A stretch of DNA of 64,000 nucleotides from Tetragonia tetragonoides (lineage: Eukaryota > Streptophyta > Magnoliopsida > Caryophyllales > Aizoaceae), in the NCBI GenBank assembly GCA_038025085.1, contig CM076139.1:23081307-23145306 (forward strand), read 5' to 3'. Below the pieces are notes generated by a model. It had not been told where the DNA came from, searched no databases, and saw only the letters and a list, made by a program, of their open reading frames with translations. Of this stretch, positions 21,971 through 33,157 are shown in pieces. Each line of letters starts with the position of its first letter. Position 1 is the stretch's first letter. The position numbers and the translations under genes are program-made.

Positions 21971-23329
21971 TTAGACGTAGCACTTCTTCAGTTGGTCCAT
22001 GTTGGTGAGCTGACTGAACTCGATGCCATCAATATCCATGAGTTTGACTGCGCCTCCTGATAAGATGTCTTTGATGATGAACAGACCGGACCAGTTCGGT
22101 CGAAATTTGCCTCTGGGGTCAGTAACTGGGGCACGTAATTCTTTCCAAACTAAGTCCCCTTCCTTTAGATTTCGGGGTCGAACCCTTTTGTTGAATGCTC
22201 TTGCCATGCGTTGTTGGTACATGTGGGAGTGGTCTAGGGCCCGTAGGCGTCTTTCATCTGTGAACATGAGTTCCTCATAGCGGGCTTGTAACCAGTGGGT
22301 TTCGGGAATTTCACCTTCTAAGCCTATGCGCATGGAGGGTAGTTGGACTTCTATGGTTAGTACTGCTTCCATTCCGTAGACTAAGGAATAAGGTGTTGCT
22401 CCTGTGGAGGATCTTATGGAAGTCCTATATCCCCAAAGAGCAAATGGGAGTTTTATGGGCCAATCTTTGTAGTTTTCTATCATATTTTCAATGATAGTTT
22501 TGAGGTTTTTGTTGGCGGCTTCCACTGCGCCGTTGGTTTGGGGACGGTAAGGGGATGATTTGTGGTGCTGGATTTTGTAGTTCTTTAGGGGGGTGGATGT
22601 TTCGGCTCTGAAATGGGATCCATGGTCACTAATGATTTCATGTGGAACGCCGTATCGGCAGATGATGTTCTTCCTTATGAATTTGGACACTTGTTTGGAG
22701 GTGAGGATGGCACAGGATTGGGCTTCCACCCATTTGGTAAAATAGTCTATGACTACTAGGATGTATTCATGTCCCCCAGAGCCTTTCGGGGTGATTTTAC
22801 CAATGAAATCTATTCCCCATGCGGAAAATGGCCAAGGGGATGTGAGGTTGTGGAGCATGATGGTGGCATATGCTGTAGGTTGGCATATATCTGACACTTC
22901 TTGCATTTCTTGACATAGTCGTAACAATCCCTTTCCATAGTGGTCCAGTAGTATCCTAGTCGTAGGACCTTTCTAGAGAGAATTCGGCCATTCATGTGTG
23001 GTCCGCACACACCATTGTGTACCTCATCCATGATTTCTGCGGCTTCTTCGGAGTTCACGCATCTGAGGTTGACCCCGTTGTGAGACCTTTTATATAGAAC
23101 CCCCTTGTACTCTATGTCTTGTGCCGCTAAGAGACGGATGGCCCGTTGAGCTATTATTGGCGCGTCTTGTGGGTATATTCCTTTGGTGATGTAGTTAAAG
23201 ACATCTTGGTACCCAGGATCTTCTTCGATCGGAGCCAGGGTTAGGTCTGTGTCGAGATTGTTGTAGAAAGCTGGCTCACTTCTTCTTGTGGAGTGGCATC
23301 GTTGAGGGAGTTCAGCTGCTCAATTTCCT
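21971..23329 (-). pseudogene. Ty3/gypsy integrase, inner copy, one frameshift
   Basis: Integrase that joins element DNA to the host genome. From the amino end: a short remnant around ELNSLNDATPQ; an HHCC-type zinc module (VHNGVCGPHMNGR ... YVKKCKKCQIYANL, 23000-22870); the catalytic core with the three acidic residues in WGIDFIGK, EIISDHGSHF and TNGAVEAANK; and a carboxyl domain ending DGIEFSQLTNMDQLKKCYV before a TAA at 21971. A single-base loss near 22860 relative to the outer copy shifts the frame between zinc module and core. Nothing of protease, reverse transcriptase or RNase H precedes it, although these normally lie between gag and integrase. Confidence 0.9.
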
Positions 23330-23678
23330 GTATAAGAAATAATTTTTATTCTTGCTTTGCGAAGTTTACTTACATTGCTTAAATTGACTAGTTAATGATT
23401 TGTGCAACTTTGAGTTCATTGGATTCATCAATAGCTAAACAAGGAAAGAAATGAGCAAGATGAATTTTTATTGATTTGCAACAAAAGGTAAGCACACATG
23501 ACTTCAGAGAAGAGGGTCTCTAATTCCCGTCAAAAAGAAACTAGACTTAGAAAGAAAAGTAAAAGGGGAAACACCCCCTGTTCCAGACTCAACCTAAAGA
23601 TTTAGCTAAGATCCTATCTCTACAAAACTTGGGGACTCATACTCGATTTCTCTAGCTCCTGCAGGTAGCCAACTAGTT
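23330..23678 (-). other. Short spacer replacing protease-RT-RNase H, inner copy
   Basis: About 350 bp of non-coding DNA between gag and integrase. It is homologous along its length to 30641-30998 in the outer copy (shared words include ctttgcgaagtttacttaca and gtgcaactttgagttcat). On the minus strand it ends in a splice-acceptor-like ttatacag just before the integrase frame; whether it is spliced is unknown. Confidence 0.75.
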
Positions 23679-24503
23679 CTAGGCTCTATAGGCATCCTTT
23701 TCTTCCTTCTTGTCCATGGTTTCTTGTATATCATATTGCGGGCGGATGCAGTCATCCGTGCGGTGGCCAAACACCCGGTGATATTGACAGTAAAGATTAT
23801 CATCAATTAGGATAGCCACATCATAGAGCATGTTGTAGGAGTCAATTGCTTGGTACATGAGGCGTTGTTGGTAAACATGTTGCAGATTCTTGATGAACTG
23901 GTGGATTTGATCACCTTGCGCAGGTTTCTCAACCAGTTTGGCTACCTTCAGCCTCCAACGTTGAAGGAAGGCAAGGAACCCCTCATCTTTTCCTTGCTTG
24001 GTGATTTCTAATTCTCGAAGGGTCATGGAGAGGACAAGATTTTCCTTGTAGAGTGCAAGGAAGATTATGGTGAACTCTGACCAGGTATGGTAGTTTTCCA
24101 AATTCAAGGTGTAGAACCAACGACGAGTTGAGGCATCCAGAGTTTGTGGGAACAAGTGTATGTAGATTCTTTCGTTTATTCCTCTCAAAACCATGGCGGT
24201 AGTGAAGGCTTTGAGGTGATTTTGTGGATCATTGGTTCTAGTGAATGTCGGAATTTCGAGCATGGAGAATTTGGCTGGGAGCTTGCCCTTGACTTTGGAA
24301 TTGACCTTACCATCATCGACATTGTAGTTGGCGATAGAGTCAATATTTTTGAGCTTAGTGACTTGCTCATCCTCTTCAGTGTTGGAGTCAGAGAGGATCC
24401 TTGCTTCACCTTCTTTCTTTCTTTCTAAATTCTCAACCTTGAGGCACATCCTTTCCAAATTGCCCATGATCTCATCAAGCTTCTCGTCAGTGGTTTTGGT
24501 CAT
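23679..24503 (-). CDS. Ty3/gypsy gag polyprotein, inner copy (intact frame)
   Basis: 274 codons, start MTKTTDEKLDEIMGNLERM. The structural protein that would form the virus-like particle. A charged, coiled-coil-like amino end (residues 1-50) is followed by the retrotransposon gag domain (EIPTFTRTNDPQNHLKAFTT near residue 85; FPQTLDASTRRWFYTLNLEN near 115; SEFTIIFLALYKENL near 140). The carboxyl end has a zinc-knuckle-like YCQYHRVFGHRTDDC. The matching start codon in the outer copy (31862) supports this start. No protease domain follows. The intact frame contrasts with the outer gag and with the damaged antisense genes beside it. Confidence 0.88.
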   Translation of the reverse strand: MTKTTDEKLDEIMGNLERMCLKVENLERKKEGEARILSDSNTEEDEQVTKLKNIDSIANYNVDDGKVNSKVKGKLPAKFSMLEIPTFTRTNDPQNHLKAFTTAMVLRGINERIYIHLFPQTLDASTRRWFYTLNLENYHTWSEFTIIFLALYKENLVLSMTLRELEITKQGKDEGFLAFLQRWRLKVAKLVEKPAQGDQIHQFIKNLQHVYQQRLMYQAIDSYNMLYDVAILIDDNLYCQYHRVFGHRTDDCIRPQYDIQETMDKKEEKDAYRA

Positions 24504-25758
24504 TGTGAAGCTTGGGGTGTGATTGGTGAGGTGAGCTTTTGTGGTGGTGATAGAGTATGGGGTGATGGCCTTTTAGAATGTGGTGGTGAGACTTTTTTGT
24601 GGTGGAGGTGGACGGGAACTTGGCGGTGTAAACGATTACAGATGAACTAGCCTTGCCGAAGGCCGAGACCAGCTTTTCTCAAAGTTTCCTTTTGTTTTTC
24701 GGACCCCCTATCCTGAATAGGAAGCACGGAGCACTTAGTAACAAGAAAAATCATGAGACTCTCACCTAAGAAAAATGTTGACCCACACATAGAAAACACA
24801 TTGTCCTAAAGAAAAGATCCTTTAGCCTAAGTACCCAAATATTTCCCTAATATTGAAGGAAAATAAAGTTAATGAACGAAAATAAGAAAATAGTAAAAGA
24901 CGGACTATCCTATTTTTTTTATTTTTCTAGACTCAAAGAAAATGGAAAAATGGGATAAAAAAAAACGAACTTCGGTCTTTCATTCATTTTTTTTTTTCGC
25001 AATTTCTTTTTTTTTCGGCGGCATTTTTCTTCTTTTTTTTTTGGCCGTTTTTATTATTATTATTTTTTTCTTCTTTTTTTTTTTTTTGACCGAATCTAGA
25101 TTACATCAAAAAAAAAAAGAAATAAAGAAATAGAAAAAGGGAGAGGGGAAATTGGGACGACTGACTCTTTTTTGCTAAAAAGGTCCTAGAAAGTGTTCAT
25201 GACGTTTTATTGATTATATCATTAGGAAAATGACGAGTGTTCATTGAATTGAATTCTCGCATCATCTTTGGGCATTAGGAACTAGCTAAAAATAAAAGAG
25301 AAAGACTCCTAGCACGCAAGTACATGTTGGCACATAATCATGATATTCATGCGTTAAGGCAAGCATTACAACAACATAGTTACAGGCAAACATGTGATCA
25401 GACGGGCATTACAACGACACATGCACAACAAGCAAGCGAATGCACGTATGTGGGTTAAAGGCTTTTGGCTCCTGTGAGGTTACCACAACAAATTACAATT
25501 TCCGTTCGGCGGATGGTCGACACATCGATTGTAATTCTTTTTCACCAACAGAGTCGATGAGTCGTGGGTGAGGAAGCGTCGGTTTGCAGGATAGGACAGC
25601 TGTATATTCCTTTAGATATACGGGTTGTCTACGAGGGTCGATAAGGGTCAAAAGGTTGTGCCAAAGTACATGCAAATGATGAAAATGATGCAATATATGG
25701 ATCTTGTTATTAAATAATTAAGCAAACTTGACTTTCGAGTCTCACCCTCTTAAATAAA
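24504..25758 (-). other. 5' leader of the inner element
   Basis: Untranslated region between primer site and gag. It contains pyrimidine/A-rich low-complexity tracts (24910-25135) whose open frames are artefacts. Homologous to 31863-33138 in the outer copy. Confidence 0.7.
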
Positions 25759-25776
25759 TCCCCAGTGAAGTCGCCA
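25759..25776 (-). promoter_or_regulatory. Primer-binding site (tRNA-Arg type), inner element
   Basis: On the minus strand TGGCGACTTCACTGGGGA, one base after the LTR end. It fits the tRNA-Arg-type primer site known for Ogre-like elements and fixes the direction of the element. Confidence 0.82.
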
Positions 25777-25777
25777 T

Positions 25778-27006
25778 TGAAAGGACCCGGGATTTCTACG
25801 GCCACGGAGTGCGTCCTTATAGAAAATTTGTAAGCTGGTGGCTTTAGATAAGTTCAAGGGACCATCAAGTTAGAAAGGATTTTGAAAACACTTGAATTGA
25901 ATAAAAACCATGAAAGAGGTCACAAATCTGCTATCGGCGTTTTATCGAAGGGGCAAACCTAAGGGACAACCCAATAGTGCGATAAGTGAAGTGATCATGT
26001 TTTTAGAAAGACTCCCGCTCATATAGAACATATGAGTACCCAAGAATAAAGGGTTCAGGGGCAAAGGTACGAGGTGCGAAGGTGTTAGGCACCCAACTCG
26101 CCCGTTTTATGACGGCCTCTACTAACTCAAGTTTGCTTAATAATTTAAAGACATGACTCCCACACTAACCGGATTAAAAACCTAGACTTAGAATATTAAT
26201 TGGTTCATCAGAAGCATCACAACATTTATTTTAACCCTTGTTTAGACATGCATTTGATTGGCAAATTGAGCATTACAACGACTAGACATGCTTGGAAGGA
26301 TAATATTTAGTAAGAAATAAAAGACGTTATTCTAGCATGATATCTACATTATGACTACTAGAAAATAAATAATTAGGCAAGCAATTTAATTTGAGCCCTC
26401 AGGAGTTAGTACCTGAACTGTAGGCTATGTTTGACAAGAATAGAAAAAACAAGATCTCAAGTTTGGAAGAAAGAGGGGGAAGCTCAGAGTCAATACTACT
26501 GAGAATAGAGGTTGTCAACTGTAGACTGTGTGTTTTGAACTGAGGGTGGAGGGTTATATTTATAGGCGCAGGAAGTAGGGTTGGACGGCTGAAAAGAGCC
26601 AAATTTTTGAATTGGGCTTGAAAAAATGTTGGGCTTGAGGCTGAGTCAGCGCGGCTAGCGGCCCTGGGTTTTAATCCAGGGCCGCTGACGACTGTCAGCT
26701 GCCAGCTGGAGAAATTTTAGTGTTCCAAAAAATATGAAATGACCGTTTTACCCCTGGGCGGTAAAAGACGGTTCTATCCCTGATTCGCAACTTGGCGACC
26801 GGGAGTCGGAAAGAGTCATGAGAGGTGTCGTTGGAAAGCTCTTGAACGGTGCTTTTGAATGGGACGGGAATAAAGGAGTGTTTAGAGAAAAATCCTGAGA
26901 CTATATCTTACCTATTAAAGCAAAAATAGCGTTCAAGTTTATAAATTAATCCTTTCATCATCGGGCTTTTGCGGAGAAATTCGAAGGCGCTTTTTTGGTG
27001 TCTACA
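25778..27006 (-). repeat. 5' LTR of the inner gypsy element
   Basis: 1229 bp, TGAAAGGACCCGGG to GTGTCTACA. It lacks roughly 35 bp around 26710 (the atgacgacatccag segment kept in the other LTRs) and lacks the tandem duplication of its partner. Minus-strand TATA motif at 26557-26566. Confidence 0.92.
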
Positions 27007-27011
27007 GGTCT

Positions 27012-27202
27012 TCAGAACTTGAACTCCTATTTTTATGCATTTTATGGGACATGTATGCTATTGTGACTCGATTATGCCCGTCTGTTCTCTAAGTATGCAA
27101 TATGTTATGCAGTGAAAAGTAGGACACAATTTAGGGAATAAAATAAAGAAAAGGGTAAAAAAATGCAAGAAAAATAAAAAATTACACACATTATACCCCC
27201 TA

Positions 27203-27237
<35 letters not shown>

Positions 27238-27501
27238 GAAAATAGAAAAATGAAATAAAACTAAGAGAGTCTCGGGCCTTGTAACCACGTTGTGCATTAG
27301 AAAATCGGGCTTAAACCGGGTGGAACGGACCAAATGGCGGATGCGAGCAAATTAGGAAAAGCTGACGGGGCCGAGGTCAGGGCCGCTAGCGGCTCTGGGC
27401 CAATGGTGAGGGCCGCTAGCGACGCTGGCTAGGGCCGTTGGCGGCTCTGGCTTTGGGCCTTTACGCGGATTTCTGACTCCTTTCTGACCGGTCTCTTTGC
27501 C
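27012..27501. other. Outer element resumes: region between its two antisense genes
   Basis: Homologous to 19705-20226. Contains an ATA/ATT trinucleotide microsatellite (27203-27236) and a GC-rich block with a perfect GCCGCTAGCGGC at 27382-27393. No gene. Confidence 0.65.
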
Positions 27502-27509
27502 TATAAATA
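27502..27509 (+). promoter_or_regulatory. TATA box of the second antisense gene, outer copy
   Basis: tataaata within cctataaatagg, about 75 bp before the ATG at 27583; same position as in the inner copy. Confidence 0.6.
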
Positions 27510-27582
27510 GGATTTACGGGATGTCCAATATCGTATCTCTTTTTCAGACTTTTATCTCCCCAAATTTCTCAAAGCTTCTACC

Positions 27583-28940
27583 ATGCTGAAATCCTTCGAA
27601 AATCTGTTTGATTCTTGGTGCAAAAACCTGACTGTGGAAGACAAACAAGAACTGGCTCCGTACCATGTCTCAACCTTATTAGCTCTGAAATCGACCAAAA
27701 CCTTGTGGCCTCTTCTTCGATCTGCATTGAACTATTGGGACCCAGACTCGCACGTTTTCCGTTTTGGTAATTCTGAATTATGCCATTTACTAGAAGAATT
27801 TGCTGCAATTACTAACATGTCTGACGTTCTTCCCCCAGGCCCCAGCTGTGCCTTATTTGAGGGATGGTTTTAGTAATCAGTACAGGAAATACTTAGGCTT
27901 GTCATCCGGGGAAGCCAAAAGCATGATTCTTGGTGTCAACGTGGACTTAGTTCAAATTTGTGAAAAGTTTGCTCTTTCTTCTGAACAGGATGCAATATTT
28001 AGGCGTTCCCGTCGGCAGGCTTTTGTTCTCTGCTTGTTGAATCCCCTATTTTTTGTTAATGCAGAATCTTCCAACCTTGGTAGAGCCTCTTTGCTGCGAG
28101 TGGTGAATCAAGTGGATGAAGGGCATTCTCCTTTGCATCTGGTTGTAGGAGAAACAATTTTAGGACTTGACAAGGTTGAAAATTTTGCCTCACGAAGCCT
28201 TTTCTGGCATCCCCCTGCTGCTTCAAATTTGGTTATGCGAGCACCTAGTTGATAGAATCACCGGAGAAGATGATAGCTCGTACTTCTTGAGCCTAGAAGA
28301 GGAAAACTTATACTGTTGCTAGCTTCTTGGTTAGGAAAAGGCTATATGATGAGAAGACCTTGCTGAATGGGATGCCTTTTTCCACGATGGACCTGTTATT
28401 CGCTGGCATGTATCTTGGTGGGGTTTGACCTCTTTGGTTGCTTGCTGTAAATTTGTTCCTCATACTACGATAGTGGGTTTGTACAGGAGTACATGTTTCT
28501 TTCCCTCTAGGGTCATGAGGCAGTATGGGTTAAAGAAGGTTATCCCTCGTCAGGAGACTATGAGACAACCTACTTTGGCTTTGACAATCAAATTTGCTAA
28601 GAACTGGAGCATATACTGGCGCGACAGGGATCATTGGACAGTACCTCGGGTGATTGCCCCAACTCAAGATTCTGAGACCTACTTAACTTGGCTTTCTTGT
28701 AGTGATGGAGAAGCGAGGCGAGCCCTTCGTCATGAAGAGTGGAACCAGCTAAAACCTAGGTATGACTCAGGAACAGAAAGCAAGAACAAGAAAAGGAAGG
28801 AAGGGCCTTATGAGGAAGGCTATCATGTACTGAAAAGAGGCAAACCCCCAGTTCAAGGAAGCAATCATAGGTCGTCCTCAAGCCAAGGTCCTTCAAATAA
28901 GAACTCTTCAACGAAGCCTTCTAAAGGGAAGAAGGATTAA
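27583..28940 (+). pseudogene. PMD-related (DUF7745-like) gene, outer copy, antisense
   Basis: Homologue of 20307-21659. It starts MLKSFENLFDSWCKNLTVED and keeps Trp at codon 12, where the inner copy has a stop. About 7 extra bases near 27835-27845 (cccaggccccagctg against ccctgctg) shift the frame at the VLPPAVPYL motif. The second block runs 27800-28252 (AVPYLRDGFSNQYRKYLGLS ...). After further stops near 28252-28290 and a base loss near 28355, the last block runs to 28940 (GLTSLVACCKFVPHTTIVGL ... KPSKGKKD). The carboxyl end is basic (KNKKRKEGPYEEGYHVLKRG). Together the copies indicate an ancestral one-exon gene of about 450 codons, for which no single frame survives here. Confidence 0.7.
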
Positions 28941-29239
28941 AGTAGTTTTGTTTAGAAAGCAAGTCTATTTTTTTTTTAAAAAGTAATAAGAATTTTTTTA
29001 GCTTAAACCCTCGTAGTTGCACTTTTTTATTTGTAACCTTAAGAATTTTAACTTATACAATGTAAGCTTATTCGTTCAGTTTGAATAAAGATTGTCCTTT
29101 TTTTTAATGAGTTGAATGGAAATTTGGATTTATTTTGGTCGGGCCCCTTAAAAGGATTACCTACGTATCCAGTGTGGAATCAGGCCAGCGTAGTTCGTTC
29201 AATTTGTGTACGTCTCCTTTTCTTTTAAATTTTCGGATT

Positions 29240-30640
29240 TGACTGAACTCGATGCCATCAATATCCATAAGTCTTTGACGTAGCACTTCTTCAATTGGTC
29301 CATGTTGGTGAGTTGACTGAACTCGATGCCATCAATGTCCATAAGTCGGACGCGCCTCCTGATAAGATGTCTTTGATGATGAACGGACCAGACCAGTTTG
29401 GTCGGAACTTGCCTTTGGGGTCGGTAACTGGTGCGCGTAACTCTTTCCAAACTAAGTCCCCTTCTTTCAGATTTCGAGGTCAAACCTTTTTGTTGAACGC
29501 TCTTGCCATGCGTTGTTGGTACATGTGTGAGTGGTCTAGATCCCGTAGGCGCCTTTCATCCATGAACATGAGTTCATCATAGCGGGCTTGCATCCATTGT
29601 GTTTCTGAAAGTTCACCTTCTAAGGCTATGCGCATGGAGGGTAGTTGGACTTCTATGGGTAGTACAATTTCTATCCCATAGACTAGGGAATAAGGTGTAG
29701 CTCCTGTGAATGTTCTTATGGATGTTCTACACCCCCAAAGGGCAAATGGGAGTTTCACAGGCCAATCTTTGCAGTTTTCTATCATTTTTTCGATGATAGT
29801 TTTGAGGTTTTTGTTGGCGGCTTCTACTGCGCCATTGGTTTGGGGTCGGTAAGGAGATGATTTGTAGTGCTGAATTTGTAGTTTTTTAGTAGGGTTCCTG
29901 TTTCAGCTTTGAAGTGGGATCTGTGGTCGCTAATAATTTCATGCGGAACGCCATATCGGCAAATGATGTTGTTCCTTATGAACTTGGACACCTGTTTGGA
30001 TGTGAGGATGGCATAGGATTGTGCTTCAACCGATTTGGTGAAATAGTCTATGGCTACTAGGATGTATTCATGTCCACCAGAACCCTTGGGGGTGATCTTA
30101 CCAATGATATCTATTCCCCATGTAGAAAATGGCCAAGGGGATGTGAAGGTATGGACCATTGAGGGTGGCATATGCTGTATGTTGGCATATATCTGACATT
30201 TCTTGCATTTCTTGCATTTCTTGACATAGTCATAGCTGTCTCTTTCGATGGTGGTCCAGTAGTATCCCAGTCGTAGGATCTTTATAGAGAGCATTCGACC
30301 ATTCATGTGTGGTCCGCACACCCCATTGTGTACCTCATCCATGATCTTTGCAGCTTCTTCAGCGTTTACACATCTGAGGTTGACTTCATTGTGGGACTTT
30401 TTGTATAGAACCCCCTTGTATTCTATGTATTGTGCCGCTAAGAGACGGATGGCCCGTTGAGCTCTTATTGGTGCATCTGGATGGTATGTGCCCTTGGTGA
30501 TGTAGTTGAAGACATCTTGGTACCAAGGATCTTCTTCAATCGGAGCTAGGATTAAATACGTGTTGGTTGTCGCAGAAAGCGGATTCACTTCTTCTCTGTA
30601 TGTGGGGTGGCATTGTTGAGGGAGTTCAGCTGCTCAAATT
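29240..30640 (-). pseudogene. Ty3/gypsy integrase, outer copy, frameshifted
   Basis: Same integrase as at 21971-23329. Zinc module near 30330-30180 with a small in-frame repeat (KKCKKCKKC). Core with WGIDIIGK and EIISDHRSHF; a frame break near 29880 separates the second Asp from the TNGAVEAANK-type Glu segment, and the frame changes again near 29480. Towards the carboxyl end a roughly 70-bp tandem duplication (29237-29345) repeats the DGIEFSQLTNMDQLKKCYV coding segment. Not functional as it stands. Confidence 0.88.
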
Positions 30641-30998
30641 CCTGTTTTTTAAAAAAAGAACAATTTGCATTCTCGCTTTGCGAAGTTTACTTACATTGCT
30701 TAATCTAATTAGTTAATGATTTGTGCAACTTTGAGTTCATCGGGTTTATCAATAGCTAAACAAAGGAAGAAATGAGCAAGAGGAATTTTTATTGATTTGC
30801 AAGAAATAAGCACACATGACTTTAGAGAAAAAGGGTCTCTAATTCCCATCAACAAAAGAAACTAGACTTTGAAAGCAGTAAAAAATGGGAATACTCCCTG
30901 TTCATGACTCAACCTAAAGATTTAGCTAAGATCCTAACAAAACAAAACTGGGGGACTCAGACTCGACTCCTCTAGCTCTTGTTCGTAGCCAACTAGTT
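30641..30998 (-). other. Short spacer replacing protease-RT-RNase H, outer copy
   Basis: Homologous to 23330-23678. The same structure in both copies shows the deletion predates them. Confidence 0.75.
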
Positions 30999-31862
30999 TC
31001 AGGCTCCATAGGTATCATTTTCTTCTTTCAGAGGTGGCGGAATCTCTCCGCTGTCTATGATTTTCTTTATATCATCTTTCAAGCTGATGCAGTCGTCCGT
31101 GTAGTGGCTGAAGACTCGGTGATAGCGACAGTAAAGGTTATCATCAACTAGGATACCCACAACATAAAGTCGGTTGTAGGAATCAATTGCTCGATACATG
31201 AGGCGTTCCTTATAAGCTGGTTGTAGATTCTTGATGAATTGGCGGATTTGATCAGTTTGCGAAGGTCGCTCAATCAGTTCGGCTATCTTTAGCCTCCAAC
31301 GCCGGAGGAAGGCAATGAATCCCTCATCTTTTCCTTGCTTGGTTATCTCTAACTATCGAAGGGCCATAGATAGTGCATTTTCCTTTTAGCGTGTAAGGAA
31401 GATTGTAGTGAAATCTGACCAAGTGTGGTAGTTCTCCAAATTCAGGGTGTAGAACCAATGACGAGTCGAGGCATCAAGAGTCTGTGGGAACAAGTGAATG
31501 TAGATATTTTTGTCAATTCCTCTCAAACGCATGGCGGTAGTGAAGGCCTTGAGGTGATCTTGTGGATCATCAGTTCTAGTGAATGTCGAAACCTTGGGCA
31601 TAGGGAACTTGGCTGGAAGTTTGCCCTTTATTTTGGGATTGACTTCACCAACATTAGCATTGTAGTTGGCAATCAGGCCGCTATTTTTGAGCATAGAGTC
31701 AATCTTAAGTAGCAGGGCGTTGTGCCCATCCTCCTCAGAGTCGGAGTCAGAAAGGGTCTTTGCTTTCTCCTCCTTCTTTCTCTTAGAATCTTCTAACTCG
31801 AGCCGCAATCATCCTAACTCGGCTATGATCTCGTCGCGCCTTTCGTCAGGTGTTTTGGACAT
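30999..31862 (-). pseudogene. Ty3/gypsy gag, outer copy, several stops
   Basis: 288 codons in one phase from an ATG at 31862 (MSKTPDERRDEIIAELG) to 30999, with a TGA right after that start segment, a TAG near 31386 and another stop shortly after. It contains FPMPKVSTFTRTDDPQDHLK and FPQTLDASTRHWFYTLNLEN, and a knuckle-like YCRYHRVFSHYTDDC. It has a few residues after the knuckle (DSGEIPPPLKEE) that the inner copy lacks. Confidence 0.85.
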
Positions 31863-33138
31863 TGTGAAGCTCGGGGGGTGATCGGCGAGGTGAGATTTAT
31901 GGTGGTGATGGATTATGGGGTGATAGCCTATTTATTGATGTTGAGGTTGTTTGTGGTGGGGGTAATCGGGAACTTGGTGGTGTAGACGGCTGCAGACGTA
32001 ATATTCTTGCCGAAGGCCGAGCCCAACATTTCTCAAGATTTCCCTTCTTCTTCGGACCCCCTATCCTGAATAGGAAGCATGGAGCACTTAGTACCAAGAA
32101 AGACCATGAGACTCTCATCTAAGAAAAATGACGACCCACATATAGAAAAACACGTTGTCCGAAAAAGATCCATAAGTCTAAATGCCCAAATATTTCCCCT
32201 TATATCAAAGGAAAATAAAGTCGATGAACGAAAATAAGAAAAATAGCAAAGACGGACTGTCCTATTTTTTTTATTTTTCTAGACTCAATGGAAATGGAAA
32301 ATGGGATAAAATAAATTAAAACAAAAAATTTCGGCATTTTTTTTTTATGAACCGACTTTTTATTTATTTTTTTCGGAGTTTTTTTTTGTACGCCATTTTG
32401 TGTTTTTTTTTTTTTTTCCTTTTCTTTTCTTATTTGTTTGGCCGAATCTGAATTACATAAAAAAAAAAAAAAGAAAATAAAGAAAATAGTAAAGGGGAGA
32501 TGGGAAATCGGAAGGACTGACTCTTTTTTTTTGGCTAAAAGGTCCTAGAAAATTGTTCATGACTTTGAAGAATATATCATTGGGGAAACGAGTGTTCATT
32601 GAATAGAATTCTCGCACCATTTTCGGGCATTAGGAAATACCTAAAAATAAAAGAAAAAGACCGTTAGCACGTAAGTACAAGTTGGCACATAATCACGACA
32701 TTCATGCATTCAGGCAAGCATTACAACGACGCAATTACAGACAAACATGTGATCAGACGGACATTACAACGACACATGCACAACAAGCAAGCAAATGCAC
32801 GAATGTGGGTTTGGAGGATTTTTGGCTCCTATGAGGTCACCATGACAAATTACAATTTCCGCCCGACGGATGGTCGACACATTAACTGTAATTCTTTTTC
32901 ACCAACAAGAGTCGATGAGTCGTGGGTGAGGAAACACCGATTTGCACTATAGGACAACTATATATTCCTTTTGATATACGGGTTGTCTACGAGTTACGAC
33001 CCAAACTTACTCGATAGTCGATAAGGGTCAAAAGGTTGTGCCAAAGCACATGCAAATAATGCAAATGACGCAAAATATGGAACATGTTATTAAATAATTA
33101 AGCAAACTTGACTTTCGAGTCTCACCCTCTTAAATGAA
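31863..33138 (-). other. 5' leader of the outer element
   Basis: Untranslated; low-complexity tracts at 32260-32490. Homologous to 24504-25758. Confidence 0.7.
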
Positions 33139-33156
33139 TCCCCAGTGAAATCGCCA
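33139..33156 (-). promoter_or_regulatory. Primer-binding site (tRNA-Arg type), outer element
   Basis: On the minus strand TGGCGATTTCACTGGGGA, one base after the LTR; differs from the inner copy at one position. Confidence 0.8.
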
Positions 33157-33157
33157 C

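Larger units (their letters stand above)
13921..27006 (-). mobile_element. Inner Ty3/gypsy retrotransposon, same family, nested in the outer copy
   Basis: 13,086 bp with 5' LTR 25778-27006 and 3' LTR 13921-15270 (minus strand), flanked by GGTCT at 13916-13920 and 27007-27011. The outer element's own sequence resumes exactly at 27012: cagaacttgaactcc aligns with the inner copy's ttgaacctttgaactcc near 19710. So this is an insertion into a relative, 33 bp after the outer PMD stop codon. It has the same gene order as the outer copy and the same lack of protease, reverse transcriptase and RNase H. The gag frame is uninterrupted while the integrase has a frameshift. Confidence 0.92.

Noticed and set aside
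24942..25133. Phe-rich, membrane-like small frame
   Set aside because: It is a T-rich low-complexity tract of the leader; the homologous stretch in the outer copy is not open.
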